From Aestuariivivens insulae (lineage in GTDB: Bacteria; Bacteroidota; Bacteroidia; Flavobacteriales; Flavobacteriaceae), in contig NZ_JAKMCS010000003.1 of assembly GCF_022662195.1 (NCBI RefSeq), positions 62,001-126,000 of the forward strand: DNA of 64,000 nt, read 5' to 3'. Shown in pieces: positions 35,555-43,722 of this stretch. The notes below the pieces were generated by a model. That model searched no databases. It was not told where the DNA came from and saw only the letters and a program-made list of their open reading frames with translations. How positions within the stretch are numbered: the stretch's first letter is position 1; the number at the start of each line of letters is the position of its first letter. Made by a program: the position numbers and the translations under genes.

Positions 35555-35616
35555 AACTACCATTCCTTAAACTTCAATTGCAAATCTCCATAATATAAAA
35601 ATAAATGGATATCACA

Positions 35617-36810
35617 TCATTTTGCCTTCAAGCAATTTATATTATTGACCAGCAACAAACCTATACCCAATGGTAGTAAAATACTAAAAGCAAAAAGCAA
35701 GGTATAGTAATAGGAAAACAATCCTTCCCTTATAAAAAAACGATAACCTTGAAGCAACAATAATGCTTCTGTCAACACAAAGCCAAACAAAAAACAAGCT
35801 ACACCAACATTTAATACTTTGCTATTTTGTAACCAACCGCTTTTTAAAATAAAAGCCAATAAAAATCCGCTAACAATCCCAAGCATGATCAAATGAATAA
35901 AACCAATTACAAAATTACGATGTTGGTAAACGGTTTGTGAGAATTCTGGAAAAACAGACGCCAACTGTAACCCCATTTTTAACACAAAACAAAAAATAGC
36001 AAAACTGTATAGGTAAAGCAAAAGCTTATTTTTATGTTGTAACACAAGTGTTAATTTGAATTTAATAAGGCGTAAAAACATAATAAGCACAACCAATTGC
36101 ATAAACATGGCCAAACCATTTATCCAAAACAAGATTTTATGCGGTGCAAACCATTGAACCGGTAAAGCAAAACTTAAAATTGTTGAAATAACAAGAAGCC
36201 TAAAAAAAACACGAAACAGCCTGGATTCCTGAATATTGATAAAATAAAAAAAGATAGCTATCACTGCAATTAAAAACCATCCGTTAAACTGAAAATGCAA
36301 AAAAAACTGAATGGCTATTTGATAGAAAGCAGAGGCCTGCCCCAAAGTAGCCACCGCGGGCCCCAAGCACCACACACCTAATGTAGATATCAACATAAAA
36401 ACCAAAGCTGCTTTTATTAAGCGCCTAACCGTTTTGGATGTTATATTAACCTGTTTCCAAACTAGGTACACAAAATAATAACTGCACAAAATATGCAAAG
36501 TAGAGAAGGTAATGGATATTGCTGCATAGCCTTGAAATGGAAAGCTTAGTATCATGCCCACTACAGCAATCTGTGTTATCCAAAACAATCGCTTAAAATG
36601 GGCATGCTTACGTTTGGGTATAAAATAATGTACTATGAATACAAACAACATTAAATACCCCCACCCCAACATGGCCACATGCGAATGGGCATGCGTTAAA
36701 AACCTATAATTAAAAGGAATGGCTTCTATAAACGAATACCGTAAAACCAAACCCATTAAAGCAGTAATAAAAAAGTTTACAAGGCAAACAACAACAAACC
36801 TTTTTGGCAT
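35617..36810 (-). CDS. Haem-copper-oxidase/NnrS-like polytopic membrane protein
   Basis: This 397-residue protein has about 12 TM helices. Histidines lie in helix-like contexts: THAHSHVAMLGWGYLMLF (about 38-55), FLHFQFNGWF (about 164-173) and FIHLIMLGIVSGFLLAF (about 301-317). These resemble helices of haem-copper oxidase subunit I or of NnrS, but the full HH and HxH ligand set is not evident. It lies beside the denitrification genes on the opposite strand. A role in NO metabolism is inferred from location. It ends 62 bp from norD, convergently. Confidence 0.6.
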   Translation of the reverse strand: MPKRFVVVCLVNFFITALMGLVLRYSFIEAIPFNYRFLTHAHSHVAMLGWGYLMLFVFIVHYFIPKRKHAHFKRLFWITQIAVVGMILSFPFQGYAAISITFSTLHILCSYYFVYLVWKQVNITSKTVRRLIKAALVFMLISTLGVWCLGPAVATLGQASAFYQIAIQFFLHFQFNGWFLIAVIAIFFYFINIQESRLFRVFFRLLVISTILSFALPVQWFAPHKILFWINGLAMFMQLVVLIMFLRLIKFKLTLVLQHKNKLLLYLYSFAIFCFVLKMGLQLASVFPEFSQTVYQHRNFVIGFIHLIMLGIVSGFLLAFILKSGWLQNSKVLNVGVACFLFGFVLTEALLLLQGYRFFIREGLFSYYYTLLFAFSILLPLGIGLLLVNNINCLKAK

Positions 36811-36842
36811 ATCATTTATTTTTCTGGGTTAAAATAGTTAAT

Positions 36843-36884
36843 TAAAAAGAAATCCCAGAAGGTTTAAACACATTCTGGGATTTC
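36843..36884 (-). terminator. Terminator after ric
   Basis: GAAATCCCAGAA (36849-36860) and TTCTGGGATTTC (36873-36884) form a perfect 12-bp stem. On the - strand a T-rich run follows (AAAAA at 36844-36848 on +). It ends ric transcription before the haem-copper-like gene. Confidence 0.8.
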
Positions 36885-36921
36885 ACCAACCAAAGTAATT
36901 GCAAAAAAATGCATTACAATA

Positions 36922-37653
36922 CTAACCAAATTGTTGCTCTAGCTTTATAGCTTGAGGAAATAAAATATTATTTTCTAAATGAATGTGTAAATGTAAATCC
37001 TTTTCAAACGCGTCTAACATGGCATAAGTAACCCTATAAGTGTTACAGGCATCGGCCGGTGGGTTATAATTATTACTAAGATCTGCAATTTGTCTAAAAC
37101 GCTCGCCTTCGTTATCGTGCTCGTGCTTCATCATGGCTATAGGGTTTTCAACGGTACCAAATTGGGGCAATTCAATAGCTCCTTGTCCCAGTTTGGCATT
37201 CACCATTTTTTTAACAAACGGAAACAAGATCAACTCCTCTTTTTTCATATGGGCTGCCAACTCACCTGCCGAGGCTTTAAACAGTTCATTGATTTGCAAT
37301 AATTCGGGATGGCGCTCACCGTGTACATGGCAAAGCTTGTTTAAAAACTGAAGTAACACAGGTACTTTTTCCTCTACATATCGATGGTGCTTCTTTTCAA
37401 TATAATCTATTAACAAATCCAGCGGCCAAGACTTATAATCTATAGATTGGTCGGTTGTTGCGTTTAAGACACTATGGATTTCGTCCAACAGTCCGTTAGT
37501 GTCTATACCCTTCTTTTCACACACTTCCTCTATAGTACGGTCTCCTTTGCAGCAAAAATCTATGTTATATTTTGAAAAAACAGCTGCTGTTCTAAAATCT
37601 TCGGCTACAAATTGTCCTATTTGCTTTTGTGAATCGTTTTGTAATGTTATCAT
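36922..37653 (-). CDS. ric: Iron-sulfur cluster repair di-iron protein (RIC/ScdA/YtfE)
   Basis: This 243-residue cytoplasmic protein repairs Fe-S clusters damaged by NO. An N-terminal DUF542 domain has YNIDFCCKGDRTIEE (about 30-44, with the CC pair). A hemerythrin-like domain follows with iron ligands in KKHHRYVEE, CHVHGERHPE, HMKKEELILFPF, MKHEHDNEGE and HIHLENNILFP. It lies 51 bp after an NsrR-like regulator gene, a classic nitrosative-stress pairing. Confidence 0.93.
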   Translation of the reverse strand: MITLQNDSQKQIGQFVAEDFRTAAVFSKYNIDFCCKGDRTIEEVCEKKGIDTNGLLDEIHSVLNATTDQSIDYKSWPLDLLIDYIEKKHHRYVEEKVPVLLQFLNKLCHVHGERHPELLQINELFKASAGELAAHMKKEELILFPFVKKMVNAKLGQGAIELPQFGTVENPIAMMKHEHDNEGERFRQIADLSNNYNPPADACNTYRVTYAMLDAFEKDLHLHIHLENNILFPQAIKLEQQFG

Positions 37654-37670
37654 GACTAAATATTTAATTC

Positions 37671-37684
37671 GGATATTTTTATCC
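37671..37684 (-). promoter_or_regulatory. Inverted repeat upstream of ric
   Basis: GGATA-TTTT-TATCC (5-bp arms) lies in the 51-bp gap before ric. Read on the - strand, AAGGATAAAAATATCC is a loose match to the AAGACA/TGTCTT palindromes at nirK and rrf2. It is a weak operator candidate. Confidence 0.35.
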
Positions 37685-37704
37685 TTTTTATTTGTAAATT
37701 TTTT

Positions 37705-38139
37705 TTAAACCTTTAAAAATGAAGCTCCAGATTTGATGTCTAATGCTAATTCTTCCAAACTAGTACGTTCTAACATGTCTTTTAAACCTTCCCTTATGGC
37801 TTTAAATTTATCGTGTACGGGGCATGGATGCGTTTCGCTACACTTATGCAAGCCCAAACCACAACCATTATAGATGGCATCACCATCAATGGCATTAACA
37901 ATATCTGCTAGTTTTACTAATGGGATCCTATCTTTGGCAATTTCAAAACCGCCATAGGCTCCCTTTAAAGAGCTTATAACATCGTGCCTCACAAGTGCCT
38001 GTAAAATCTTAGCAGTAAAGGCTTCTGGCGAATCTATTTCCTTAGCTATCTCCTTAGGGCTTACGCGTACACCTTCATAAGATTTTATGGCGATGAAAAT
38101 TGTTGCTTTTATACCGTACTCACAAGCTTTGGAAAACAT
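37705..38139 (-). CDS. nsrR: Rrf2-family regulator, NsrR-like
   Basis: This 144-residue protein has an N-terminal winged HTH (about 1-75, SPKEIAKEIDSPEAFTAKI and GAYGGFEIAK) and three cysteines C93, C100 and C106 in CGLGLHKCSETHPC, suited to hold an Fe-S cluster. Rrf2 proteins of this type (NsrR, IscR) lose DNA binding or change specificity when the cluster meets NO. Location before ric and beside nir/nor genes favours an NO sensor. Its own promoter overlaps palindromes matching the nirK leader. The symbol rests on context. Confidence 0.82.
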   Translation of the reverse strand: MFSKACEYGIKATIFIAIKSYEGVRVSPKEIAKEIDSPEAFTAKILQALVRHDVISSLKGAYGGFEIAKDRIPLVKLADIVNAIDGDAIYNGCGLGLHKCSETHPCPVHDKFKAIREGLKDMLERTSLEELALDIKSGASFLKV

Positions 38140-38159
38140 ATTACTAGTTTAATAGACTA

Positions 38160-38204
38160 CAAATTTAAGACAAAACAATCAATTAAGACAATTTTATCTT
38201 AATT
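38160..38204 (-). promoter_or_regulatory. Promoter and operator of the Rrf2 regulator gene
   Basis: On the - strand the -7 box TAAATTTG is at 38167-38160. Upstream lies AATTAAGA-N8-TCTTAATT (38181-38204), whose core AAGACAATTTTATCTT (38185-38200) resembles the nirK leader palindrome. A further half-site AAGACAAAA (38167-38175) touches the -7 box. The arrangement fits autorepression. Confidence 0.6.
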
Positions 38205-38550
38205 AATATTTATGTCTATACCAAACTTTTTGCCATTCCCGTCGCAATATTAAAAAAACAACATCTTCCGATAGTTTTAGAATATCGGTTCCATCCAATG
38301 CCTTTATTTGGGCTTCAGACACATCTATGATGTATAGTAAATTAAGATAATCTGCGAATTTCTCCTGTATGAGTTTGTAAATTGTTTCGTGAAGCAGCAG
38401 TTTAAGGCTTAACGGTTCAATAGCATTATCAAACTCTAAATCGATATTAGCCAAAAGGAAATCCTTATTAATTTGACTAATCAACTTAGTGTATAAATCT
38501 AATTGGTTGGCTTCTTCTATTAAGGCGTCAAAAGTAGTTGGTAGTTGCAT
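38203..38550 (-). CDS. Hypothetical protein coupled to polyprenyl synthase
   Basis: This 115-residue, mostly helical, acidic protein has no signal peptide or TM segment. Its ATG overlaps the stop of the polyprenyl diphosphate synthase gene (TAATG), so the two are co-translated. I do not recognise a named domain. The rrf2 operator overlaps its stop codon. Confidence 0.75.
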   Translation of the reverse strand: MQLPTTFDALIEEANQLDLYTKLISQINKDFLLANIDLEFDNAIEPLSLKLLLHETIYKLIQEKFADYLNLLYIIDVSEAQIKALDGTDILKLSEDVVFLILRREWQKVWYRHKY

Positions 38551-39524
38551 TACACGTCTCTATGCATTAATCCAGTCCCAAAATCTTTTAGCAACTGCTT
38601 CTTTTCATCAGAAATGTGAAGGGATTCTAAAACCAAAAAAGCCTTTTGGGTATAATCCTTAATAGCTTTTGTTGTTTCTTCCGCAGAACCCGAGGATAAG
38701 AAAAACTGTTTTGCAGTTTCTATTTTTGTAGCAATATCTTCTGGGTTTGAAGCAAATAGTTGTCGTAATGTCGTTTTATCGGTTTCATTGGAAAACTCCA
38801 AAGCCTTCAGGTATAAATAGGTTTTCTTGTTTTCAATAATATCACCTCCAACCTGTTTTCCAAAGGTTTTGGGATCGCCAAAAGCATCCAAATAATCATC
38901 TTGCAACTGAAAGGCTATGCCCAAATTTTTGCCAAACTCGTATATGTTATGTTGATCCTCTAATGATGCATTGGCCACAATAGCTCCCATTTTCATAGCA
39001 GCACCCACTAAAACAGCCGTTTTATACTCAATCATTTTTAAATATTCCGGAATAGAAACATCGTCCCTGGACTCAAAATCGATATCGTATTGTTGTCCCT
39101 CACAAACTTCTAGAGCCGTTTTACTAAATAATTGCGCTAATGCCTGAAAAGTATGCGGCGGGTAATTCTCAAATAATTGGTAAGCCATAATAAGCATGGC
39201 ATCGCCCGATAAGACTCCGGTATTGACATCCCACTTTTCATGCACCGTTTGTTTCCCTCGTCTCAAAGGGGCATCGTCCATAATATCGTCATGAACCAGC
39301 GAAAAATTATGAAACACTTCTATACTCAATGCTGCGTTTAAAGCCTTATTATAAGTACTATTAAAAATTTCTGCAGTCAACAAAGTCAACACAGGTCTTA
39401 GCCTCTTACCTCCTAAATTTAAAATATAACGAATTGGCTCGTAAAGGTTTTTTGGCTCTCTCGCTACAGTATATTTCTCTAAATATGTAACAAATTGATG
39501 TTGGTATTCTTCTACTGATAACAT
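38550..39524 (-). CDS. Polyprenyl diphosphate synthase
   Basis: This trans-isoprenyl diphosphate synthase (324 residues from ATG 39524) elongates allylic diphosphates with IPP. The aspartate-rich motifs are LVHDDIMDDAPLRRG (FARM, about 80-94) and FQLQDDYLDAFGDP (SARM, about 205-218), and GGKRLRP is at about 41-47. The frame is open for 29 more codons upstream, but that extension is unlike the family. Product chain length (for example for menaquinone) cannot be read from sequence. Confidence 0.92.
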   Translation of the reverse strand: MLSVEEYQHQFVTYLEKYTVAREPKNLYEPIRYILNLGGKRLRPVLTLLTAEIFNSTYNKALNAALSIEVFHNFSLVHDDIMDDAPLRRGKQTVHEKWDVNTGVLSGDAMLIMAYQLFENYPPHTFQALAQLFSKTALEVCEGQQYDIDFESRDDVSIPEYLKMIEYKTAVLVGAAMKMGAIVANASLEDQHNIYEFGKNLGIAFQLQDDYLDAFGDPKTFGKQVGGDIIENKKTYLYLKALEFSNETDKTTLRQLFASNPEDIATKIETAKQFFLSSGSAEETTKAIKDYTQKAFLVLESLHISDEKKQLLKDFGTGLMHRDV

Positions 39525-39600
39525 GGGGTAAAAGTACATGAATTTTTTCATTTGTAAATTCAAAAAAACGCTTGAAAAAATCCATGCATAAACGAAGTGG

Positions 39601-39620
39601 TTGCTGAGCAATGTCGAAGT
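39601..39620. repeat. Dispersed CTGAGC-GTCGAAG repeat remnant
   Basis: TTGCTGAGCAATGTCGAAGT resembles the copies at 4395 and 16814. The rest of 39525-39748 between the divergent genes is AT-rich without recognisable features. Confidence 0.4.
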
Positions 39621-39748
39621 ATGGTTAACAATATGAGCTTAAATTTTATAGGTTATGAAACAAAATTTAAGTTTTTACAGAGGCCCATAAATTAAAAAGT
39701 GGTGGATTTGTTCTTTTATAAAATAAATGTTAAAAAATTGCAAAACTT

Positions 39749-39790
39749 AGGAAACTTTTTTTGTTTTTAAAGTTTCCTGACGTAGTTTTG
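39749..39790 (+). promoter_or_regulatory. TetR operator over the efflux-operon promoter
   Basis: AGGAAACTTT (39749-39758) and AAAGTTTCCT (39769-39778) are perfect inverted arms with a 10-nt spacer holding the -33 TTG (39761-39763). The -7 box TAGTTTTG is at 39783-39790, 19 nt downstream. The ATG is at 39800, so the leader is only a few bases. This is a clear autorepression design. Confidence 0.7.
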
Positions 39791-39799
39791 CACCACATT

Positions 39800-40402
39800 A
39801 TGAGAGATAAAATACTACACAACGCAGGAGAAATGTTCTTAAACTACGGGTTTAAGAGCGTTACAATGGACGACATAGCACATGCCTTGGGCATTTCCAA
39901 AAAAACAATCTATCAGCATTTCGATAATAAAACCAAGTTAGTAGAAGCTACAACAATGTATGTTTTCGAAAATATTTCAGAAGGTATTGACTGTATTTGC
40001 GCATTGGAAAAGAATCCAATTGAAGAGATTTACGACATTAAACGTTTCGTGATGAATCATTTAAAAGACGAAAAGTCATCGCCACAATACCAGCTTCAAA
40101 AATATTATCCTGCCATATTTGCGACATTAAAACAAAAGCAGTTTGAAGTCATGCAGTGTTGCGTTAAAGCAAATTTAGAGCGTGGCATTACCCTTGGACT
40201 ATACAGAGACACCATTAATATAGAATTTATATCCAGAATATATTTCAATTCCATGATAGCTTTAAAAGACAAGGATTTATTTCCATTAAAGCATTTCTCT
40301 ATGAATGCTCTTATGGATTATTTTCTTGAGTATCATTTAAGGGGTATTTGTTCTAAAAAAGGCCTTGAAACATTGAACCAATTTATTAATACTCAGTCTT
40401 AA
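39800..40402 (+). CDS. TetR-family repressor of the efflux operon
   Basis: This 200-residue protein has an N-terminal TetR HTH (about 5-50: ILHNAGEMFLNYGFKSVTMD, DIAHALGISKKTIYQHFDNK) and a helical ligand domain. ATG 39800 is chosen because the TTG at 39761 is the -33 element itself. The operator spans its promoter and tolC follows after 14 bp, so it probably represses its own efflux operon until a toxic ligand binds. Confidence 0.9.
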   Translation: MRDKILHNAGEMFLNYGFKSVTMDDIAHALGISKKTIYQHFDNKTKLVEATTMYVFENISEGIDCICALEKNPIEEIYDIKRFVMNHLKDEKSSPQYQLQKYYPAIFATLKQKQFEVMQCCVKANLERGITLGLYRDTINIEFISRIYFNSMIALKDKDLFPLKHFSMNALMDYFLEYHLRGICSKKGLETLNQFINTQS

Positions 40403-40416
40403 ACACTAAACAACAT

Positions 40417-41826
40417 ATGAAAAACCGATTAATTATCATTTTCGGGTTACTAATAACTACATTAACCTATGCTCAAGAAGACCATAGCTTTACTTTACAG
40501 GAAGCAATAGATTATGCACTCGAAAACAATAGAGTTGCTAAAAATGCAAGTCGCGATATTGAGGCTGCCGAACAGCAAAAATGGGAAACTACCACCATTG
40601 GATTGCCACAAATAAATGGAAAAATAGAATTCCAAAATTGGCTCAAACAACAGGTCTCATTGTTGCCGGCCGCCGCTTTCGATAATACACAAAGTACTAT
40701 AGATATTGTTAACGATTACTTTGATGGTCCCATAAGAAACAGCAAAGAAGTTGATACCCCTGAAGGTTTTATACCGTTACGCTTTGGCACCAAACAGAAC
40801 ATGAACGCATCGGTGACCCTAAGCCAACTTATTTTTGATGGCTCTTACCTAGTGGGCTTGCAATCGGCTAAAGTATTTCTGGAAATTTCTAAAAACGCTA
40901 AAGAAAAAACCGATTTAGAGGTTAGAAAGGCTGTAATTAATGCCTACGGAAATGTCTTGTTAGCAGAAGAAAGCGTAAGCATTTTAGAGCGCAACATAAG
41001 TGTGCTTGAAAAAAACCTAAGTGAAACTTCCAAAATTTATGAAAATGGGTTAACCGAGGAAGAAAGTGTAGAGCAACTACAAATAACCCTTTCTGGCGTA
41101 CAAAGTAATTTAAAAAATACGCAACGCTTAAAAACGTTGGCATATCAAATGTTAAATATCACTCTGGGAATCGATATTAATTCCAATACAATCTTAACCG
41201 ATAATTTGGAAAGCTTAACGAGCCAACATATAGATATCGCTTTACTCAATACCGAAAACAATGTTGAAAACACCATTGATTATAAAATAGCCGCCAATGA
41301 CAAAACCTCTAAAGAGCTGCTTTTAAAATTTGAAAAAAGCAAAGCCTTACCTAATATAAGCGCTTTTGTTAATGCTGGTTATAGTGGTTTTAGCGATAGC
41401 TTCACATTCTTAAATAGTAGCCAACAATGGTTTGGCTCATCTCTATTAGGGGTTAGTATGAACATCCCTATTTTTAGTTCGGGAGGTAGAAGCGCTTCAA
41501 CACAACGTGCTAGGATAAACCTTGAAAAAGCCAAAGACGACCTTACTGAAGTAGAACAAAAACTTAAACTTCAAATTGCTTCAGCTAAAAGCGATTATCA
41601 GTTTGCCATAGAAGAATACGAAAACAAAAAACAGAACCTAAACTTGGCCGAACGCATAGAGCAAAAAAACCAAACCAAGTTTTATGAAGGCATTGCTAGC
41701 AGTTTTGAGCTCAGGCAGGCGCAGGTACAGCTATACAGCTCGCAACAGGAGTTTCTACAAGCCATGCTAGATGTTATTAATAAAAAAGCTGCGTTGGAAA
41801 CCATTTTAAATACAGTAAACAACTAA
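40417..41826 (+). CDS. TolC-family outer-membrane efflux protein
   Basis: This 469-residue protein has a signal peptide (cleavage near TYAQED) and the duplicated OEP repeats: FTLQEAIDYALENN, VRKAVINAYGNVLLAEESVS and the C-terminal FYEGIASSFELRQAQVQLYSS. It forms the outer-membrane tunnel of a tripartite RND pump with the adaptor and permease downstream. Confidence 0.92.
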   Translation: MKNRLIIIFGLLITTLTYAQEDHSFTLQEAIDYALENNRVAKNASRDIEAAEQQKWETTTIGLPQINGKIEFQNWLKQQVSLLPAAAFDNTQSTIDIVNDYFDGPIRNSKEVDTPEGFIPLRFGTKQNMNASVTLSQLIFDGSYLVGLQSAKVFLEISKNAKEKTDLEVRKAVINAYGNVLLAEESVSILERNISVLEKNLSETSKIYENGLTEEESVEQLQITLSGVQSNLKNTQRLKTLAYQMLNITLGIDINSNTILTDNLESLTSQHIDIALLNTENNVENTIDYKIAANDKTSKELLLKFEKSKALPNISAFVNAGYSGFSDSFTFLNSSQQWFGSSLLGVSMNIPIFSSGGRSASTQRARINLEKAKDDLTEVEQKLKLQIASAKSDYQFAIEEYENKKQNLNLAERIEQKNQTKFYEGIASSFELRQAQVQLYSSQQEFLQAMLDVINKKAALETILNTVNN

Positions 41827-41936
41827 AATCAATCATAAAAATGAAAGCCCATAATGGGCATTTAACAAATAATAACCTATACCAATCAACATAACTAAAA
41901 CACTGATTATTGGCGGTTGGTAAAATTTTTAAATAG

Positions 41937-43106
41937 ATGAAATATATATACACTCTTTTTATCGTTACACTAGTGTTGTCGTCCTGCGATAATACCAAGA
42001 AAAAATCTGTTGATGACATTATTGAAACCAATAATTTAGAATTAATCCGCAAGAAGAAGTCGGAATTGGATGCTACGAAACAAGAAATCACGGCCCAATT
42101 AAAACAATTGGAAACGAAAATAAAAGCATTGGATCCGCAGGAAAAAATACCTTTAATAACAACGTTTAAGGCTAACGAAACTGTATTTACACACTTTGTG
42201 GAATTGCAAGGCAATGTAAACACCAAACAAAACTTGGTTATATATCCAGAATACGCGGGTACCCTAACCCATGTTTACGTAAAAGAAGGGCAGCATGTTA
42301 GTAAAGGCCAATTATTGGCTAAGATCGATGATGGTGGATTAAGCCAACAGTTGGCACAATTGGAAATACAAGCCAATTTAGCCAAAACGACTTTTGAACG
42401 CCAAGAGCGCTTATGGAACCAAAACATAGGTAGCGAGATTCAATACCTACAAGCCAAATCGTCTTACGAAGCACAACAAAAAGCAGTTAACCATCTAAAA
42501 GAACAAATAGCAAAAACTACAGTTCGAGCCCCTTTTACCGGCACTATAGATGATGTTATTACAGAACAAGGAAGTGTTGTTGCTCCAGGGCAATCGCCAC
42601 TATTCAGGATAGTAAACCTTCAAAACATGTATGTGGAAACCGATGTGCCAGAACGCTATATCTCAGATGTCACTGCAGGTAAAGAAGTTATAGTGAATTT
42701 CCCAGTTCTGAATAAAGAGGTAAAAGCTAAAGTACGCCAGGCTGGAAGTTTTATCAATCCAGCCAACCGAACATTTAAAGTTGAAATAGCCATAGGAAAT
42801 ACCGATAAAAACATCAAACCAAACCTAACGGCAAAACTTAAAATAAACGATTACATCAACGAAAAAGCCATTTTAATTCCGCAGAGCATCATTTCTGAAA
42901 ATGCCGAAGGCGAGCAATACGTTTACACCATAATAGGTAAAACAGGAGAAACAGCTACCGCCAAACGTGAAATTATCGAAACCGGAAAAACACAAGGCGA
43001 TTATATTGAAGTGACTTCGGGCTTGCAACATGGCGTTGAAATTGTTGATGAAGGCGCCCGTAGCGTAAAAGACGGACAACAGGTTAAGATTCTAAAAATG
43101 CAATAA
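41937..43106 (+). CDS. RND efflux periplasmic adaptor
   Basis: This 389-residue lipoprotein (LVLSSC, Cys17) has an N-terminal coiled-coil-prone segment (about 28-62), a lipoyl/barrel-sandwich half (GTLTHVYVKEGQHVSKGQLLAKID, about 104-127), an alpha-hairpin, a second lipoyl half (APFTGTIDDVITEQGSVVAPG, about 198-218) and beta-barrel domains. It links the permease to TolC. A four-helix-bundle gene has been inserted between it and its permease. Confidence 0.92.
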   Translation: MKYIYTLFIVTLVLSSCDNTKKKSVDDIIETNNLELIRKKKSELDATKQEITAQLKQLETKIKALDPQEKIPLITTFKANETVFTHFVELQGNVNTKQNLVIYPEYAGTLTHVYVKEGQHVSKGQLLAKIDDGGLSQQLAQLEIQANLAKTTFERQERLWNQNIGSEIQYLQAKSSYEAQQKAVNHLKEQIAKTTVRAPFTGTIDDVITEQGSVVAPGQSPLFRIVNLQNMYVETDVPERYISDVTAGKEVIVNFPVLNKEVKAKVRQAGSFINPANRTFKVEIAIGNTDKNIKPNLTAKLKINDYINEKAILIPQSIISENAEGEQYVYTIIGKTGETATAKREIIETGKTQGDYIEVTSGLQHGVEIVDEGARSVKDGQQVKILKMQ

Positions 43107-43223
43107 GAGCAACAAAGTTTAGAAGTGGAAAAGTGGAAAAGCTTAGAAGAAATGGACAAGCGAAAACCAAACTACGAAACCCATAAAAACTCTAAACCTA
43201 TAAATATGTTTAGACGTGGAAAA

Positions 43224-43276
43224 GTTTAGAGGTTTAAAGCTATCTCCTAAACCTCTAAACTAATAAACTACTAAAC
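43224..43276. repeat. Left flank of the four-helix-bundle insertion
   Basis: GTTTAGAGGTTTA (43224-43236) and TAAACCTCTAAAC (43248-43260) are perfectly inverted. The 30-bp stretch 43247-43276 is directly repeated at 43683-43712 with 27 identical bases. Relatives of TTTAGA also occur in 43117-43230. Confidence 0.75.
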
Positions 43277-43296
43277 CCAAAAACCTATTATTAATT

Positions 43297-43659
43297 ATGA
43301 AATTATTCTCATTTGAAAAATTAGTTGTTTGGCAAGAAGCAAGACATTTAGCCTTATTTATCTATAAGACCACTAAATCTTTTCCATCGGAAGAAAAATT
43401 TGGATTGGTTAGCCAGATGCGAAGAAGTGCAGTTTCAATTTCCTCAAATATTGTAGAAGGTTCAGGCAGACATTCTAATAAAGATAAGGCCAGGTTCACA
43501 GAGATAGCCTATGGTTCGGCCTTAGAGTTACTCAATCAGGCAATTTTGTCCAATGACCTTGAATTTGTTACAACAATAGATTATGAAATTATCAGGGATA
43601 AAATAGGAAAAATCACAGCTATGCTAGATGGTTTGTACAAATCTCAATTAAAAAACTAG
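43297..43659 (+). CDS. Four-helix-bundle protein (23S rRNA intervening-sequence type)
   Basis: This 120-residue helical protein shows family signatures: FEKLVVWQEARHLALFIY (about 5-22), LVSQMRRSAVSISSNIVEGS (about 38-57) and GSALELLNQ. Related proteins are encoded in intervening sequences of 23S rRNA in other bacteria and as scattered single genes in Bacteroidota; their biochemical role is unclear. Here it splits an RND efflux operon and is bracketed by 30-bp direct repeats, suggesting arrival as a mobile unit. Confidence 0.88.
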   Translation: MKLFSFEKLVVWQEARHLALFIYKTTKSFPSEEKFGLVSQMRRSAVSISSNIVEGSGRHSNKDKARFTEIAYGSALELLNQAILSNDLEFVTTIDYEIIRDKIGKITAMLDGLYKSQLKN

Positions 43660-43682
43660 GGTTTATAATTAGAAGCTTTCTT

Positions 43683-43712
43683 CTAAACCTCTAAACTCCT
43701 AAACCACTAAAC
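43683..43712. repeat. Right flank direct repeat of the four-helix-bundle insertion
   Basis: CTAAACCTCTAAACTCCTAA plus ACCACTAAAC repeats 43247-43276 in direct orientation (27 of 30 bases). The permease ATG follows 10 nt later. Confidence 0.75.
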
Positions 43713-43722
43713 TCATTAAGAA

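Noticed and set aside
39525-39611. N-terminal extension of polyprenyl synthase
   Set aside because: The extra 29 residues do not look like the family; ATG 39524 gives the expected N-terminus.
41777-42226. 149-codon frame on -
   Set aside because: It overlaps the 3' end of tolC and the start of the adaptor gene, both well supported.
43117-43296. A gene between adaptor and four-helix-bundle gene
   Set aside because: Only TTTAGA-type repeats and short frames are present.
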